The notes under the pieces are model-generated. The model saw nothing but the letters and a program-made list of their open reading frames with translations. It did no database searches and was not told the DNA's origin. Position numbers and translations under genes: made by a program. DNA of 64,000 nt from JANWJE01 sp044326545 (GTDB lineage Bacteria; Chlamydiota; Chlamydiia; Chlamydiales; Parachlamydiaceae): the NCBI GenBank assembly GCA_044326545.1, contig JBIRBM010000008.1:7481-71480 (forward strand), written 5' to 3'. Positions within the stretch are counted from its first letter, which is position 1. Every line of letters begins with the position of its first letter. Below, piece by piece: positions 33,750-43,294 of the stretch.

Positions 33750-36146
33750 ATGACGGATTGTATCTTCTTGAGGGGTGTGATCTTTTTTTTGGTAGCAAAT
33801 TTTTGTGTTGCATGGAGCGATCTTCTTGCCTTTAAGGTGACAAAAGTCAAAACAGAGCTTATTGCCGAAGGATTTGACATGCAGATCGATTTTCAAATGG
33901 AAGAGACGTTTGAAAATTGGCTTTTTGGTTTCTATATGCCCACCCGCTTTATTTACGCGCCAAGTCTCAATATTAATCCCAATCTTTCTATTGTTATCTA
34001 TGATCAAAACGAGCCTTCTGTTGAGCAGGCCATGCAATATCTCATAAAAAATCAAGACAACGCGTTTGTCTATGGTAATGGAACGATTTCGGCGTTTCAA
34101 ACAAACGCCCCTTTTTCTTTAAAAAAAGGGCACGCCTACACAGTCTCTTTTACAAATAGCAACCAAGCAGCTCCATTTAATGTTTCAACCGTCGCTCAAA
34201 GCTTTTTCCTCTTTGATCAAACGACAGGCCGTTTCCTTAACAATGACGCTTCCGTTACCGCCTATGGGGATAACATCCACACGTTGGAAAATATTGGAGG
34301 ATATGACCATGGGGCTACTCAAATAGAAATCAAAAAAGAAATCCAAGCAAATTGGGACGCATCGTCTCCCCTTGTTCCAAAAAATCTTGCGGATACGTAT
34401 CATCTTGTTCCTTCACCGCAATCGATTAAACGGTTGTCTGGAATCGGTTTTAGTTTCCTTAATAAGCACTCTATTAGCGTCTACAATGCATTTCATGATG
34501 CGACAATCGAAAAGTATTTGTCTTCAGATTTTAAAATTAACGTGTGTCATGTTCACAATCCATCGAAGGCAGAGATCCAAATTTTAAAAACGGATGCCAT
34601 TCAAGATGTAGAGGGCTATCGGCTTAAGATCCACAACAATAAAATTTTAATTGAAGCATCCACAGACACCGGCGCATTTTATGGATTGCAAACGCTTCGG
34701 CAGCTTTGGCATCAAAAAAAGAAAATGAAGGCTCTTGTCATCGAGGATGCACCTCGTTTCAAGTATCGAGGGCTCATGCTTGATGTTGCCCGTCATTTTT
34801 TTACTGTCGATCAAATAAAGACGATCGTCGATGTAATGGCTGCGCAAAAGCTCAATACTCTCCATATCCATTTTTCAGATGATGAGGGCTTTCGTCTCAT
34901 GCTTTCCAGCTTATTGAACGAAGTGACAAAATTAGCTCAGCTTCGTGGATTTGTGCGTCACTCGACCAATGTCCCGGGTGTTTTTCCGCAAGCCAATTTA
35001 GACCTGACAAATTACGTCAATCAAGAGCCCTGTTTTCCAGCCCAGCTTCTCACAACCTCTTATGCTCATGCAAATAGTCGCTACAAAGGCTTATTCACAC
35101 CAGATAATATTCGCAGCCTAGTCTCTTATGCCAATCAATCCAAAATTACTGTGATTCCCGAAGTTGATTTTCCAGGGCATGCTTGTGCAATTGTTCAGGC
35201 GGATCCAGTGGTTTTTGTCGATCCTAATGACAAATCTCATTTTGTCAGTATTCAGGGATACTACAATGATGTCATTCCCGTTTGTCTTTATGACAACAAT
35301 GCAGAGCCGATCAATGCATTCACAAATACCATGAATCAGATCGTTCTTGCAATCGCAACTCTTTTTGGTAAACAAACGACCCTTTATTACCAAAAAGAAG
35401 TGAGCCTTGGAGGAGATGAAGTGTCATCGACAGCTTGGACGGATGATTCCAGCTGCAATATAGAGCCTTGGAAAGATTTAAATGCTCTTTCTAAGTCACA
35501 TTATTTTTTTAAACAAATGGTGTCAGCAGATCCAATCGCTTCTGAAAATATTAAGTTTTCCGGATGGCAGCAAATTGTTCAAAATGATGATGGGTCGATT
35601 GATCCCTTGTCCTTTAGCCCCAAATGTGCAGGTCACATTTGGGCGTGGCTGCCTGTGGAAAGCGGAGCCATTTCTTGCGCTCAAACACTTGCTAAGTCTC
35701 ACTACCCAACTGTTTTAAATTACGCAAGCGATCTTTATTTTGATCTTACCTATACTCCTGATGCATGGGAACCTGGTTATGATTGGGCGGGCTCTTTCCT
35801 CGACACCCACGCCGCACTGAGAAGCGCCCTGCATGCGAATCAAACCTTGCTTGCCCTTTCCGATGACCAAATGAGTCATATTCATGGTTTGGAAGGCGTG
35901 TTGTTTAGTGAAAATTTACTGAATCTGCGTCATTTAGCTTATATGGCATTGCCCAAAATGACAGGGTTGGCAGAAGCTGCCTGGTCCCATCATGCAGTTC
36001 AAAAAGGTCGTTTAAACTGGAAAAGTTTAGCGACTCGTCTTGGGACATCAAAAAAGAAGGCTGGGTTTTTAAACTATCTTTATAAAATCTCGAGTCTTGA
36101 GTATCGAGGCCATCCAAACGGGATTGCGCTTGAAATCCCACCTTAG
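33750..36146 (+). CDS. Beta-N-acetylhexosaminidase, GH20 (chitobiase type)
   Basis: 798 residues. Signal peptide at the start (IFFLVANFCVAWSDL). An N-terminal carbohydrate-binding CHB_HEX-like domain (about 25-165) and a GH20b-like domain are followed by the catalytic barrel: YRGLMLDVARHFF, LHIHFSDDEGFRL, VIPEVDFPGHACAI and the catalytic pair Asp556-Glu557 in LGGDEVSS. GH20 enzymes release terminal GlcNAc/GalNAc by substrate-assisted catalysis; this domain set is that of chitobiases. It begins 4 bases after the GH3 gene, so both are one operon. Chitin oligomers or host N-glycans are plausible substrates. Confidence 0.92.
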   Translation: MTDCIFLRGVIFFLVANFCVAWSDLLAFKVTKVKTELIAEGFDMQIDFQMEETFENWLFGFYMPTRFIYAPSLNINPNLSIVIYDQNEPSVEQAMQYLIKNQDNAFVYGNGTISAFQTNAPFSLKKGHAYTVSFTNSNQAAPFNVSTVAQSFFLFDQTTGRFLNNDASVTAYGDNIHTLENIGGYDHGATQIEIKKEIQANWDASSPLVPKNLADTYHLVPSPQSIKRLSGIGFSFLNKHSISVYNAFHDATIEKYLSSDFKINVCHVHNPSKAEIQILKTDAIQDVEGYRLKIHNNKILIEASTDTGAFYGLQTLRQLWHQKKKMKALVIEDAPRFKYRGLMLDVARHFFTVDQIKTIVDVMAAQKLNTLHIHFSDDEGFRLMLSSLLNEVTKLAQLRGFVRHSTNVPGVFPQANLDLTNYVNQEPCFPAQLLTTSYAHANSRYKGLFTPDNIRSLVSYANQSKITVIPEVDFPGHACAIVQADPVVFVDPNDKSHFVSIQGYYNDVIPVCLYDNNAEPINAFTNTMNQIVLAIATLFGKQTTLYYQKEVSLGGDEVSSTAWTDDSSCNIEPWKDLNALSKSHYFFKQMVSADPIASENIKFSGWQQIVQNDDGSIDPLSFSPKCAGHIWAWLPVESGAISCAQTLAKSHYPTVLNYASDLYFDLTYTPDAWEPGYDWAGSFLDTHAALRSALHANQTLLALSDDQMSHIHGLEGVLFSENLLNLRHLAYMALPKMTGLAEAAWSHHAVQKGRLNWKSLATRLGTSKKKAGFLNYLYKISSLEYRGHPNGIALEIPP

Positions 36147-36206
36147 GCGATAGCTAATCAGAGGATCAAAGAATAAGAACCGCTCATCAATAGACTGTTT
36201 GCATGA

Positions 36207-36320
36207 CTCACTTTATGCACCAGGGGCGCGATTTGGGATGAAGCGCAAGCTCTGGTGTTTGAAAGATTGCAAAAGGGGCTATATTTCTCTCCATATGGAC
36301 CTTTCTGCAAGCTTTCAAAC
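36207..36320. repeat. Dispersed repeat plus long hairpin
   Basis: CTCACTTTATGCACC (36207-36221) and the following GCGCGATTTGGGATGA match the copy at 49748. It continues into an imperfect hairpin whose arms start GTTTGAAAG (36257-36265) and end CTTTCAAAC (36312-36320), with TTGCA/TGCAA, AAGG/CCTT and ATAT/ATAT pairs between. There is no T-run, so a terminator is unlikely. Confidence 0.75.
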
Positions 36321-36382
36321 GCCGGAACTTTCAGCGTAGGCTGTAGGCGGCTATCCTTGTTAGAGGCAGGGGGAAAGATCAA

Positions 36383-36967
36383 TCATCGTCTAATAAAAAG
36401 ATGCAAGTCATGGTTGGCGTATTTGGCGGCCATTTTGACTGAAAGAGCTGCCATCACTTTAATTGCATCAAATAAGACAAATGGATAGACCCCCATCATG
36501 AGCGCTTCCTTGAATCCCACAAAAGTGGTTAACCAAGCAACACCCATCACATAAATGAGACATTGAACAGAACACATCGCAATGAACATTGATCCGGTCG
36601 AAAGAGGGGATTTGATTTCTGTTAATTTTCCTATAACGTAGGTCGCCAAAGGAAAACTTAAACAATAGCCGGCTGAAGGAGCCAAAAACCATAACGGATT
36701 GACATATCCAGGAGAAAGAACGGGTAATCCTAATGTTGCGGCAAACAGATAAAGGGCAACAGAAAAAGAAGAATTTTTACTTCCTTGAAAAAGGGCTAAA
36801 CTGAAAATGGCAAACGTTTGCATGGTCACGGGAATCGGCTGTAAAGGAATCTCAATTTGAGAAAGAAGGGTAATGTAGAGCGCTCCCAAAAAGATTTGCG
36901 TGCTTGTTTTAACCCAACTGATGGGGGGAGCGGTTTGGTCGATTTGTATCGCTTTTAGATGCATCAT
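36383..36967 (-). CDS. bioY: Biotin transporter BioY
   Basis: 194 residues from ATG 36967 with AAGGA upstream; the longer frame to 37015 is unsupported. BioY is the substrate-binding membrane component of ECF-type biotin uptake and can work alone. Six hydrophobic spans, with the signatures PLQPIPVTMQTFAI near 50 and PSAGYCLSFPLATYVIG near 105. A stand-alone bioY fits an organism that imports biotin from its host; the ATPase and T component are not nearby. Confidence 0.94.
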   Translation of the reverse strand: MMHLKAIQIDQTAPPISWVKTSTQIFLGALYITLLSQIEIPLQPIPVTMQTFAIFSLALFQGSKNSSFSVALYLFAATLGLPVLSPGYVNPLWFLAPSAGYCLSFPLATYVIGKLTEIKSPLSTGSMFIAMCSVQCLIYVMGVAWLTTFVGFKEALMMGVYPFVLFDAIKVMAALSVKMAAKYANHDLHLFIRR

Positions 36968-37066
36968 GTTATCCTTATTTTTTGTTTTTAAAAAACAGTT
37001 CGACTCATCATTCAACCAGTAAGAGATTCAATTTTCAAGTAAAATCTAAGGAGAGTCTTAAAGATG

Positions 37067-37140
37067 CGTCCTCGGCGCGACTCGAACGCGCGGCCTGTTG
37101 CTTAGGAGGCAACCGCTCTATCCACCTGAGCTACGAGAAC
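37067..37140 (-). tRNA. tRNA-Arg(CCU)
   Basis: 74 nucleotides on the minus strand. Acceptor GTTCTCG pairs with CGAGGAC (one G-U type pair), discriminator G, no CCA encoded. Anticodon stem GTTGC/GCAAC with loop CTCCTAA gives CCU. T loop GTTCGAG is normal. Confidence 0.95.
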
Positions 37141-37310
37141 TTGTAAGATGATGTCATTTTTTTGGGCTAGAGGCACAATAAAAATAATGGTGAAAAACAA
37201 GATTATAATCATAAATTTCTTTGTAGGAAATCTATTTTTTATGTGTTATGCAATAAGGCGATTTTAACCACCCATCTTACGTAGATCAGTTAAAAAATTG
37301 TAGAGTCGAG

Positions 37311-37339
37311 TTGAAATAAGAAAAAAAAATATTTATAGT
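37311..37339 (+). promoter_or_regulatory. Probable promoter of gnd
   Basis: TTGAAA (37311-37316), 17-base A-rich spacer, TATAGT (37334-37339), about 33 bases before the gnd ATG. A good sigma-70-like match read by eye. Confidence 0.6.
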
Positions 37340-37372
37340 ACGATTCTTCAAACCTTAAAAAAAAGGAATCAT

Positions 37373-38821
37373 ATGTTAGAAGCAGATATTGGATTGATCG
37401 GCTTAGCTGTTATGGGACAGAATTTGGTCTTGAATATGCATGACCGTGGCTATGCAGTTGCTGTTTATAATCGAACAGTCTCTAAGGTGGATGAGTTTTT
37501 GGCCGGTCCTGCCCGGGGAACAACAATTCAAGGTGCACACTCCTTGGAAGAATTTATCAAAATACTGAAGCGGCCTCGTCGCATTATGCTCATGGTTAAG
37601 GCCGGAGATCCGGTGGATGAATTTATCAATCTCTGTGTTCCTTTTCTTGAGCCAGGTGATATTATAATTGATGGCGGCAATAGTCTTTATACTGATACCA
37701 ATCGCCGCTGCAGGGCTTTAGGTGATAAAGGGATTCTTTTTATTGGAGCCGGAATATCGGGAGGGGAAGAGGGAGCCCGCAACGGACCCTCTATTATGCC
37801 GGGGGGCAATCCTGCCGCATGGCCGTATGTCAAAGAAATTTTTCAAGCAATCAGTGCGAAAGTTGAAGGAGAGCCATGTTGCGAATGGGTGGGTCCTGAA
37901 GGTGCAGGGCACTATGTCAAAATGGTGCATAATGGGATTGAATATGGAGATATGCAATTAATTTGCGAGGCTTATTCCCTGCTTAAAAATGGTCTTAAAT
38001 TAAGTGCTGATGAGTTAAGCCAAACCTTCACAGAGTGGAATGGTCAAGATTTGAATAGCTATCTGGTTGAAATTACTGCAAAAATTTTTGAAGTGAAGGA
38101 TGTTGACGGGACTTTTCTCCTTGATCACATTTTAGATGTTGCCGGACAAAAAGGGACTGGTAAGTGGACTGTCATGAATGCGCTTGATTTAGGGATGCCT
38201 TTGACTTTAATAGGAGAAGCTGTCTTTGCAAGATGTTTATCTGCAATGAAAGATGAGCGGGTCGCTGCCAGTCATTTACTTAAAGGTCCTAAGACTGAAT
38301 TTAGAGGGGATCGCCACGCTTATATTGACTATATTGGTCAAGCCCTTTATTCCTCAAAAGTGATTAGCTACGCCCAAGGATTCATGCTCATGGAGCAAGC
38401 TGCAAGAGATTATGGCTGGCAGCTTAATTATGGTGGAGTCGCCTTGATGTGGAGGGGAGGGTGCATTATTCGCAGTCAATTCCTTGGTAAAATTAAAGAA
38501 GCATTCACGCAAAATCCGACATTGAAGAATCTCCTCCTTGATTCCTATTTCATTACACAGCTACAGGCAAGGCAAGAGGGGTGGAGGCTAGCAGTGATCA
38601 AATCAGTGGAAATCGGCATTCCGGTCCCTTGTATGAGCACAGCTCTCTCTTTTTATGATGGCTATCGCTCTGCTCAATTGCCGGCAAATTTATTGCAAGC
38701 ACAGCGGGATTTTTTTGGAGCTCATACTTATGAGCGTATAGATAGCCCAAGAGGACAATTTTTTCATACTGATTGGACAGGAACTGGAGGAAATGTGAGT
38801 TCAAGTTCCTATAATGCTTAA
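37373..38821 (+). CDS. gnd: 6-phosphogluconate dehydrogenase (decarboxylating)
   Basis: 482 residues, full length. Converts 6-phosphogluconate to ribulose-5-phosphate with NADP, giving NADPH. NADP-binding GLIGLAVMGQNLVLNMHDRGY at the N-terminus, IIDGGNSLYTDT, GAGISGGEEGARNGPSIMPGG, catalytic-site HYVKMVHNGIEYGDMQLICE and the C-terminal FHTDWTG are intact. In Chlamydia its neighbour is lepA; here the peptide export cassette starts 48 bases downstream on the same strand, so the cassette could be partly transcribed from the gnd promoter. Confidence 0.98.
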   Translation: MLEADIGLIGLAVMGQNLVLNMHDRGYAVAVYNRTVSKVDEFLAGPARGTTIQGAHSLEEFIKILKRPRRIMLMVKAGDPVDEFINLCVPFLEPGDIIIDGGNSLYTDTNRRCRALGDKGILFIGAGISGGEEGARNGPSIMPGGNPAAWPYVKEIFQAISAKVEGEPCCEWVGPEGAGHYVKMVHNGIEYGDMQLICEAYSLLKNGLKLSADELSQTFTEWNGQDLNSYLVEITAKIFEVKDVDGTFLLDHILDVAGQKGTGKWTVMNALDLGMPLTLIGEAVFARCLSAMKDERVAASHLLKGPKTEFRGDRHAYIDYIGQALYSSKVISYAQGFMLMEQAARDYGWQLNYGGVALMWRGGCIIRSQFLGKIKEAFTQNPTLKNLLLDSYFITQLQARQEGWRLAVIKSVEIGIPVPCMSTALSFYDGYRSAQLPANLLQAQRDFFGAHTYERIDSPRGQFFHTDWTGTGGNVSSSSYNA

Positions 38822-38869
38822 AAACCATTCATAAGTGCCACATAGTGAAATTCCTTAGGAATACGATTG

Positions 38870-40687
38870 ATGTATGTAATCGACTTCTTGCATAGCTCCA
38901 TTTATTTGGCAATATTGCATCTTGTGTCCTTTTTATCGCTGAATTTTTCGCTGATATGTCACCCTATTGCGCAAAAATTTAGCGATAAATCTGCTCAACA
39001 ATCACCACATTTTTTAAGACCCCTCTTCCTGTTTTTTGTCGTCCTATCTTCCATTTTATTTTCTTTGCAAACCGAGCTAAAGGCCGAAGAAGCGGAACCC
39101 TTATTGATCGCAAATAAGGGTGAAAACGCTCTTTTGGTCTCCAAAATATTTCATCCGATGAGTTTAGATGATGCCCTTATTTCGACCCTCTATCGCCAAG
39201 TAGAAATTAAAATTGCCCAGTGGAATATTTATTTTCAAAAAGGGGTCATTCAAGCAGCGGCAGGACCTTTTGATCCGGTCTTCAACGATCTTTACACAGA
39301 CACTGCAATTAATGATGAAGAGGATTTTTCAAGTAATACTCGATCAAATTTAAAAGCCAGTGTCTTTAATAATGCATTTAGTGCAAAAAAAACGACCCGT
39401 TTAGGGTCTATATTTACCCTGCGATCCGATTTTGAAAGGACGAATAGCCTTTTCCAAGCGCTAACAGGCGCCACTCCAAATCAGAGATATAATCTAGGAA
39501 GTCTCGCTCTCCAAGTGGAGCAGGCTCTTCTTAGAGGGGGATGGAATGGAATCAATTATCAAAATGAAAAAGCGGCCATTCGCCAGCTTGACGCCGTCAA
39601 GTATGATTTTCTTCAAACTCTATCACAAAAGGTTCTTGCCACAGCAAATGCTTATTGGAATTTTGTGGCTGCGATTAAGCGATTAAAAGTCAATCAAGAG
39701 GTCTTGGAAAGATTTGAAAAATTAAAGATCAGTACACAAAAGTTGATTGATGCCAATGAGGCTGCTGCAGGAGATCTTTTCCAAATATTAGCTTCTCTTG
39801 AGATTAAAAAAAATCTTGTGGTCGCTGCTCAATACACCCTTTATCTGACGATGCAGCAACTCCTCTTTGCAATAGGAGCGATGGATGTTAAATTGTCTTG
39901 TGATGAGGTCGATTTTGACCAAGTGATTGATGTTTATCCTCTATTTCCCAATATTGAATCAGATCTTAGCTCGTTATCAAGGCAGACGAATGACCTCATT
40001 AGCTACGCAATGAAAGAGCGTTTTGATGTTCAATCAGCTCTGATTATGGAAGAAGTCTCCTCTTTAACTCTTGTTGGATTAAAAAATGATCGACTGCCGC
40101 AATTAAATTTTTTTGGAGAAATGGTGACCAGTGATTACAAGCTAGGACATCGCGCTAAAAATCTCTATTCAGATTTACGATTCGATCATCCTCAGATGAA
40201 TTGGAGTGTTGGCCTCTCATTTTCTGCCCCTCTTTATAATGATGCAGCCATTGGGGCATATAAACAAGGATTGGCCACCCTGAATCAAAACATTCTTCAA
40301 ACGCAATTGATTAAAGAACAACTGATCCGTGATGTTTTAACCACTTTAAAGAATCAAATGGATCTTTCTTTACGGATAGCAGATGTGAATCAATCTGTGC
40401 AGTATTATGAAAAAGTTGTAGCTGATCAAAATGAAAAGCTTGCAGCCGGATTTACAACTCTTTTTGAGTTGATCACTTATGAAACGGATTTGGCCGACGC
40501 GCGTCTACTCCAAATCAACTTATATACAGATTATCATACAAATCTTGCTGATCTGCGTTATTTTTCAGGGACGTTGATTTTTCTTGAAGATCAGAGAAGG
40601 ATTACGTTTGGGGATCTTACGAAGGTTCCAATACCGAATATGGAAGGGACTGCAAAGAAGAGTCCTTTGACATTCCCCGTTTTTTAA
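38870..40687 (+). CDS. TolC-type outer-membrane efflux protein of the peptide export cassette
   Basis: 605 residues from ATG 38870 (AGGA 9 bases upstream; a TTG just before is unlikely). A first hydrophobic stretch (8-30) is followed by a second, signal-like one (about 49-70, FLRPLFLFFVVLSSILFSL, then KAEEAE), so the true start might be further in. The rest is an outer-membrane efflux protein: long helical halves with ALISTLYRQVEIKIAQWN and, after about residue 330, the second repeat (YAMKERFDVQSALIMEEV, FTTLFELITYETDLADARL). TolC proteins form the outer-membrane channel of type I export. First gene of the cassette and followed 26 bases later by the first HlyD gene. Confidence 0.87.
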   Translation: MYVIDFLHSSIYLAILHLVSFLSLNFSLICHPIAQKFSDKSAQQSPHFLRPLFLFFVVLSSILFSLQTELKAEEAEPLLIANKGENALLVSKIFHPMSLDDALISTLYRQVEIKIAQWNIYFQKGVIQAAAGPFDPVFNDLYTDTAINDEEDFSSNTRSNLKASVFNNAFSAKKTTRLGSIFTLRSDFERTNSLFQALTGATPNQRYNLGSLALQVEQALLRGGWNGINYQNEKAAIRQLDAVKYDFLQTLSQKVLATANAYWNFVAAIKRLKVNQEVLERFEKLKISTQKLIDANEAAAGDLFQILASLEIKKNLVVAAQYTLYLTMQQLLFAIGAMDVKLSCDEVDFDQVIDVYPLFPNIESDLSSLSRQTNDLISYAMKERFDVQSALIMEEVSSLTLVGLKNDRLPQLNFFGEMVTSDYKLGHRAKNLYSDLRFDHPQMNWSVGLSFSAPLYNDAAIGAYKQGLATLNQNILQTQLIKEQLIRDVLTTLKNQMDLSLRIADVNQSVQYYEKVVADQNEKLAAGFTTLFELITYETDLADARLLQINLYTDYHTNLADLRYFSGTLIFLEDQRRITFGDLTKVPIPNMEGTAKKSPLTFPVF

Positions 40688-40713
40688 TTTTTGGTTTTAA
40701 GAGGATGTTGATC

Positions 40714-42063
40714 ATGTTTAAACCGGAGGTGGAGCCGGAAAATTTATTCAGGGCAAGCGCGTTAAGAAAGCGAATGGAGGATGAAGGATCTCATGAGTTA
40801 TTGACAATCGTCCCCAATCACAATCGCTTGGGTTTTTATTTCATCATCATCGTTTTTCTCTTGATTCTTTTCTGGTTATTTTTTGGTGCGCTCCCTGTTG
40901 AAATTAAGGGGAACGGAATTTTTATGAAGGAAAAGGGCTTTTATCCGGTTGAATCCGTTTCAGACGGGGGGGTTAACACAATATTTCCTTCAATAGGAAG
41001 CGATGTGAAGGAGGGGGATCCGCTCTTTCTCATTTCCAACACAAAGCTTGACATCTCATTGGAATATGCCAATCAACAATTAGCCTCTTTAGAAGCCTAT
41101 TATGAGAAACTTAAACTGAATTATGGAGTAGAAGAGGAAAAATTAAGGAAGGGGTTGAACGAACAGATTGCAAGCAATCAGGCGAAGGTTGAAAAAATGG
41201 CCAAACAGATTCCTGGATTAGAAGAAGATTATGAGAAAAAGAAAAGATTATTAAAAGAGGCGTTGGTTAGCACAAACACAATATTAAATGCCGAAAATCT
41301 TCTCCTTAAAACACAGACGGCTCTTGAGGCCGCAAAATCAACCATTGCCTCTTTAGAAGCAAACCTTAATAAAACTTATCATACAGAGGAACTGAGTGCT
41401 CTGGAGCAAAGAATTCTTAAGCAGAAAGAAAATCGGGATATTTTGTTATTAAATAAAAAAATGAGCCAAATCAATAGCCCTTTTAATGCGCATGTGTTGG
41501 AAATTCTGGTTCACGTTGGGGAGCCTGTCAAGGCGCGGATGAAATTGATGTGGATTGAAAACAGTGGAGAGGGGAGCCATGATATTGTGATTTATGGGTT
41601 TGTCCATCCTGAAATAGCAAAAAGAATGAGGGTGGGACAAAACGTTTATATTCATCCGATGAATATTAATGCTCAAGAATTTGGGGCGCTTAATGGTAAA
41701 ATCACGGACATTTCCCCTGCAATTGTTGTTCAAGAACAAATTGGACTGTTCATTCATGACAAAAGTCTTGAAAGTTATTTGACGGAGGGATCTCCAAATA
41801 ATCATATGATCATGATCAAACCTGAAATCGATTCTTCCACGATCAGTGGCTTTAAATGGACCTCCGGAAAAGGAATCCCTTTTAAAATTCCCACCGGAAT
41901 GGTGTGTTCAATTTCGGGTGTTGCCTATTACGAAAGACCGATTGTGACATTCATTTCATTGGCACAGCTTGATGCATGGTTTGATCGGCTGCAAAAATGG
42001 CTGAATTCTTGGTTTTTACAAGACTCGAATGCAGGGGGATTCTTTGAACAGCAGTCCTCTTGA
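40714..42063 (+). CDS. NHLM-type HlyD family secretion protein (first adaptor)
   Basis: 449 residues from ATG 40714; GAGG (40701-40704) is too close to the ATG at 40705. One transmembrane helix (about 42-64, LGFYFIIIVFLLILFWLFFG), then a biotinyl-lipoyl-like half (VKEGDPLFLISNTKL), a coiled coil (about 115-250) and a beta-barrel return. It bridges the inner-membrane ABC transporter and the TolC channel. The N-terminus FRASALRKRMEDEGSHELL and the spacing before the helix match NHLM-type adaptors, where the protein is made next to a peptidase-ABC pair. Overlaps the second adaptor. Confidence 0.9.
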   Translation: MFKPEVEPENLFRASALRKRMEDEGSHELLTIVPNHNRLGFYFIIIVFLLILFWLFFGALPVEIKGNGIFMKEKGFYPVESVSDGGVNTIFPSIGSDVKEGDPLFLISNTKLDISLEYANQQLASLEAYYEKLKLNYGVEEEKLRKGLNEQIASNQAKVEKMAKQIPGLEEDYEKKKRLLKEALVSTNTILNAENLLLKTQTALEAAKSTIASLEANLNKTYHTEELSALEQRILKQKENRDILLLNKKMSQINSPFNAHVLEILVHVGEPVKARMKLMWIENSGEGSHDIVIYGFVHPEIAKRMRVGQNVYIHPMNINAQEFGALNGKITDISPAIVVQEQIGLFIHDKSLESYLTEGSPNNHMIMIKPEIDSSTISGFKWTSGKGIPFKIPTGMVCSISGVAYYERPIVTFISLAQLDAWFDRLQKWLNSWFLQDSNAGGFFEQQSS

Positions 42064-43291
42064 ACCCCAGGTTATCATTGAGGGATTAAATATCCTTCCC
42101 AATAAAAGCCGGATTCTTCTAGTGGTGTTAGTCCTCCTCCTCCTCCTCTTAATAAACTGGGGGTTTTCTTCGTGGATTCCCATCAAAACGATGGGAAATG
42201 GCATTACGCTGACCAAAGGAGGATTATATGACGTGACAGCGAACACCGATGGATGGGTTGTTGGGCTTCATGTGAAAACAGGAGAAACAATTAAAAAGGG
42301 AGATCTTCTTGTTGAAATTCAAAATATGGGGACACATCTTCTTCTTGAATCAACACAAACTCGCAAAGAAAATTTAGAAAACGAATACCAAAGACTGCAA
42401 GATCAAATTCAAATAGAATCAACTGCTCGCACAACGGCTTTAAATAGAGCGATTGAAGCGACGCAATATTCCATTAATCAAATGGAGCAGCGAATGAAAT
42501 CGCTCAATTACGAAATTGAAAGGCGGCATCAACTCTATAAAAAAGGACTCATCAGCGGAGCATTAGTCAAAGAAACAGAATCGGAGCTTTTACAAGAACA
42601 GATTAACATTGAAACAGCGAAAGGGAATTTGGCATCCCTCTATATTGATCTATCAAAAGGATATCGGGTAGAGGAGTTGAGCAATAAAGAATGGGAAATC
42701 CAGGATGTTGAAAAAGATCTGGCTGTCCTCAAAGCGCAAATCAACCTAGAAAAGATTTATAGTCGTTTTGATGGACGTGTCGTTGGATTACAGGCAGAAG
42801 AGAAGCAGAATGTCAGTTTTGGGGATCACCTCCTCCTGATTGAATCAACGGAGGAGAGCGATGATGCGTTTAATATTAGAGGCTATTTTTCGGTGGAATC
42901 AGGTGCGGATATTGTCAAAGGAACTCCTGTTGCCATCACCTTTGCTCATTTACGACGAAATGAATATGGGACGATGAAAGGAGTTGTTCAAAGCGTATCT
43001 GAGTTTGCTATTTCAACAGATAGTTTATTCAAAACGCTTTATAATACGGAGTTGATTAAAACGCTTTTTGGACATTCATCTGCCGTCATTGAAATTATTG
43101 TTTTACCTCTTAAAGATCCTGATCACCCCCATCAATATCTTTGGTCAACGCCCTCTTCTCTGCATGTTGAAATCACCACAGGGACCTTATGTACTTTGCA
43201 GGCGACAATCGAAGAGAGGAGGCCGTTTTATTTTATTTTCCCCCTTCAATCATTAAAAAATAAACCGATCCTTCAATTTGACGAGCATTAA
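42044..43291 (+). CDS. NHLM-type HlyD family secretion protein (second adaptor)
   Basis: About 415 residues. The likely start is TTG 42044, preceded by AGGGGG at 5 bases; the ATG at 42029 has no ribosome binding site. Both starts lie inside the end of the first adaptor gene, so translation is coupled. One N-terminal helix (ILLVVLVLLLLLLINWGF), then WVVGLHVKTGETIKKGDLLVEIQ (lipoyl-like half), a coiled coil (about 100-235), and a return beta part (IYSRFDGRVVGLQ). It is a paralogue of the first adaptor with the same plan. Two adaptors suggest a hetero-assembly or one adaptor per ABC transporter. Confidence 0.88.
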   Translation: MNSSPLEPQVIIEGLNILPNKSRILLVVLVLLLLLLINWGFSSWIPIKTMGNGITLTKGGLYDVTANTDGWVVGLHVKTGETIKKGDLLVEIQNMGTHLLLESTQTRKENLENEYQRLQDQIQIESTARTTALNRAIEATQYSINQMEQRMKSLNYEIERRHQLYKKGLISGALVKETESELLQEQINIETAKGNLASLYIDLSKGYRVEELSNKEWEIQDVEKDLAVLKAQINLEKIYSRFDGRVVGLQAEEKQNVSFGDHLLLIESTEESDDAFNIRGYFSVESGADIVKGTPVAITFAHLRRNEYGTMKGVVQSVSEFAISTDSLFKTLYNTELIKTLFGHSSAVIEIIVLPLKDPDHPHQYLWSTPSSLHVEITTGTLCTLQATIEERRPFYFIFPLQSLKNKPILQFDEH

Positions 43292-43294
43292 AAT

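Noticed and set aside
36257..36320. Hairpin as terminator of the GH20 gene
   Set aside because: 110 bases after the stop, no T-run, and part of a dispersed repeat.
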